Assembly: GCF_902706605.1 (NCBI RefSeq)
Contig: NZ_CACSLH010000010.1
Coordinates: 1-64,000 of the forward strand
Source: Enterococcus sp. CSURQ0835
Lineage (GTDB): Bacteria > Bacillota > Bacilli > Lactobacillales > Enterococcaceae
Direction: 5' to 3'
DNA length: 64,000 nucleotides
Part shown: in pieces, positions 62,234 to 64,000 of the stretch
Layout: every line of letters starts with the position of its first letter
Numbering within the stretch: position 1 is the first letter of the stretch
The notes under the pieces: generated by a model
The model's database searches: none
What the model saw: the letters and a program-made list of their open reading frames with translations, nothing else
Told to the model about the DNA's origin: nothing
Translations under genes and position numbers: made by a program

Positions 62234-63052
62234 TTATTTTCTCGGCGTAAAGCCATAATCAGAAAAGATGGTTTGCGCTTTTTTAGTTTGAAGGAATTTC
62301 AAGAAAGCTTTCGCTTGTTTTGGATGTTGACTTTTTTTCACCATCGCCACAGGATAGACGACAGGTTCTTTCAGACTAGATTGCGGTGCAGTCGCAACGA
62401 CGGTGACATTTTTGTTCATCTTCGCGTCCGTTGCATAGACTAAGCCCGCTTCAGCACTGCTATCTGCCACCCAGTTCAAGACTTCGGTGACATTTGATCC
62501 TTGGCTCAAGTGGTCTGCAACAGAATCCCACAATTTCAAATTTGTCAGGGATTCTTGTGCGTATTGACCCGCAGGAACGCTGGCTGGATCACCGATCGCT
62601 AATGTTTTTGCTTTAGTCAAATCTGAAAATTTCTCGATCTTAGCCGGATTGTTTTTCGGCACGATCAGGACGAGTTTATTTTCTAACAAATCAGTTTTGG
62701 TCGCACTGGCGATCAAGTCTTCTTTAGTTAAATTATCCATCTGCTTAGTGGCGGCTGAAAAGAAGATATCTGCATCCATACCTTGTTCGATTTGAGTTTG
62801 TAATTTTCCAGATGCGTCGTAAGAACCTTCGACTTTGACGTTGGGATTTTCTTTTTCAAAAAGTGGGATCAGCTTTTCGTTAAAGGCGTATTCCAAACTT
62901 GCAGCTGCTGCTAGTTTCAAGGTAACGGACTCCGCCTTGCTCGTTTGGGTCGTCGCTTTAGTACTGCCACTAGTAGAACTTGCCTTATTTCCGCAACCAG
63001 CTAGTGTGAGTAATGTCGTAACTGTCAGTAAACTTAACACAATTTTTTTCAT
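62234..63052 (-). CDS. modA: Molybdate-binding lipoprotein
   Basis: 272-aa extracellular molybdate-binding protein. The signal ends in the lipobox LAGC with Cys20, then a Ser/Thr/Lys linker. LAAAASLEYAFNEKLIPLFEK and SYDASGKLQTQIEQGMDADIFFSAATKQMD are ModA blocks; the Ser residues contact the oxyanion. It is encoded apart from modBC, on the other strand, behind a divergent promoter shared with xdhC. AGGAGG precedes the ATG. Confidence 0.93.
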   Translation of the reverse strand: MKKIVLSLLTVTTLLTLAGCGNKASSTSGSTKATTQTSKAESVTLKLAAAASLEYAFNEKLIPLFEKENPNVKVEGSYDASGKLQTQIEQGMDADIFFSAATKQMDNLTKEDLIASATKTDLLENKLVLIVPKNNPAKIEKFSDLTKAKTLAIGDPASVPAGQYAQESLTNLKLWDSVADHLSQGSNVTEVLNWVADSSAEAGLVYATDAKMNKNVTVVATAPQSSLKEPVVYPVAMVKKSQHPKQAKAFLKFLQTKKAQTIFSDYGFTPRK

Positions 63053-63173
63053 CGGTACTGCCTCCTAATGATTTCAACAAAAATACTGTAGCACGTTTAA
63101 TTTGAAAAAGATAGCGCTTTTATAAAAAATAATCTGCTTAGTTGAAAATTATTTAGCTCCGAAACAGTTAGTT

Positions 63174-63226
63174 CTAAAAAATATTATTTTGGTCACATTG
63201 TAAATTTTTTGGCAGGGTGCTATACT
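63174..63226 (+). promoter_or_regulatory. xdhC promoter with upstream AT-rich dyad
   Basis: TTGTAA (63198-63203), exactly 17 nt, TATACT (63221-63226) with TGC before it. CTAAAAAATATTATTTTGG (63174-63192), an imperfect palindrome related to the one at 50619, ends 5 nt before the -35. It lies between divergent modA and xdhC and could affect both. Confidence 0.55.
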
Positions 63227-63283
63227 TTGGCTGAACGGAAAATGTAATCGCTTGCGAAAAAATAAAAAAAGTAGGGGAACGAC

Positions 63284-64000
63284 ATGAAAGAAATCTTCGA
63301 AGCACTACTAGCGCAACTCCAACAAAAAAAGGCGTGTATTCTAGTGACGATCACGGAAAGTCATGGCTCCACCCCACAAAAAACTGGGGCAATGATGCTT
63401 GTGAATTCACAGGGGCGAGTTACCGGAACGATTGGTGGTGGCGCGATCGAGTTTCAAAGTATCAAACAAGCTCAAGCAGATCTAGCTGCTAAAAAAAGTG
63501 TGCGCCGTGATTATAATCTTGCGCGTGATTTTGGGATGGTGTGTGGTGGACAAGTCTCGATCTTGTTCCAAACGTTTCAAATCGCGACACCAGCTTTAAT
63601 CGCAGTTTGCCAACAGATCATCGTCAATCAGCAACACAACCGCCGAAGCTTTTTATTTGCTACGGCCGAAACTGCAGCCTGCCCTTTAACGATTTATACA
63701 CCGGAAAGTGGTTGGCTACCAGAAAGCTTAGCTGCGAACTGGAACGGAGCAGTTGGTCCGCAAAACTTAGCGGGCAGCCAGTATGTTGTTTTTGAATTAA
63801 AAGCGTTGACGCGGGTAGTTTTATTTGGCGCAGGTCATGTTTCTCAAGCTATCGTCCCCGTGCTAACGCAGTTGGATTTTTATTGTGTCGTCGCGGATGA
63901 TCGTGAAGATTATTTGACGGAAACGACTTTTCCTACTGCAAATGAACGCCGTAAAATTGCGTTTGATCAAATCGATGCGCTCCAAATCGCACCGGCTGAT
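63284..64000 (+). CDS. xdhC: XdhC-family molybdenum hydroxylase maturation protein (partial)
   Basis: An open frame begins at ATG 63284 and runs off the right edge after 239 codons without a stop. The N-terminal part, ITESHGSTPQKTGAMMLV and GTIGGGAIEF, is the XdhC/CoxI domain, MVCGGQVSILF follows with a conserved Cys, and VVLFGAGHVSQAIVPVL starts the C-terminal Rossmann domain. XdhC proteins bind sulfurated Mo cofactor and insert it into xanthine-dehydrogenase-type enzymes, matching the hydroxylase at 45199. The ribosome binding site is TAGGGG. Confidence 0.9.
   Translation, partial: MKEIFEALLAQLQQKKACILVTITESHGSTPQKTGAMMLVNSQGRVTGTIGGGAIEFQSIKQAQADLAAKKSVRRDYNLARDFGMVCGGQVSILFQTFQIATPALIAVCQQIIVNQQHNRRSFLFATAETAACPLTIYTPESGWLPESLAANWNGAVGPQNLAGSQYVVFELKALTRVVLFGAGHVSQAIVPVLTQLDFYCVVADDREDYLTETTFPTANERRKIAFDQIDALQIAPAD

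Overview
The window reads as chromosomal DNA of a low-GC Gram-positive of the Lactobacillales, most likely Enterococcus or a close relative. The 5S rRNA sequence, the fused acetyl-CoA acetyltransferase/HMG-CoA reductase gene (mvaE) divergent from mvaS, Rex, the regulator-potABCD operon, strong AGGAGG ribosome binding sites and frequent GTG/TTG starts all fit. No prophage, insertion sequence, CRISPR array or tRNA gene was found.

Layout. 1-290: end of an rRNA operon (23S 3' end, 5S, terminator). 0.3-20.8 kb: housekeeping genes, namely a histidine phosphatase, an L-2-hydroxyacid dehydrogenase, nrdI, mvaS/mvaE, a membrane-anchored EEP hydrolase, a LURP-one protein, a HAD phosphatase, ung, pta, tsaE, two nucleases, murB, a secreted repeat protein, and an operon with a YhdH-type reductase, coaB, coaC and an ECF S-component. 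21.0-25.5 kb: polyamine regulator and potABCD. 26.7-31.3 kb: a RpiR-controlled sugar operon (ChbG-type deacetylase, PTS IIC-IIB, GH4 phospho-alpha-glucosidase). 32.1-34.3 kb: secreted 5'-nucleotidase carrying the same C-terminal repeats as the 17-kb protein. 35.1-41.2 kb: membrane proteins, a frameshifted C39-like peptidase, an ABC-F ATPase, rex and an envelope gene pair.

41.3-64.0 kb is an almost continuous molybdenum region. It holds cofactor synthesis (moeB-like, moaC, moaE, moaD, moaA, moeA, mog and a second Mog-domain protein), molybdate uptake (modB, modC, modA), a three-subunit xanthine-dehydrogenase-family hydroxylase with a nucleobase permease, and a formate module: FNT channel, MobB-like P-loop protein, NuoE-like and NuoF-like subunits, and a cysteine-type formate dehydrogenase with a NuoG-like N-terminus. 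An XdhC-family maturation gene runs off the right edge. mobA, fdhD and modE are not in the window. The simplest reading is cytoplasmic formate oxidation coupled to NAD+ reduction, plus purine or N-heterocycle hydroxylation, served by one shared cofactor supply.

The least explained parts are non-coding: a probable CcpA-controlled RNA at 2.5-2.85 kb, a possible small RNA with an exposed CCUCCU near 36.0 kb, a structured ~260-nt leader with a ModE-like dyad upstream of the hydroxylase operon, and AT-rich dyads repeated at several molybdenum-gene promoters.
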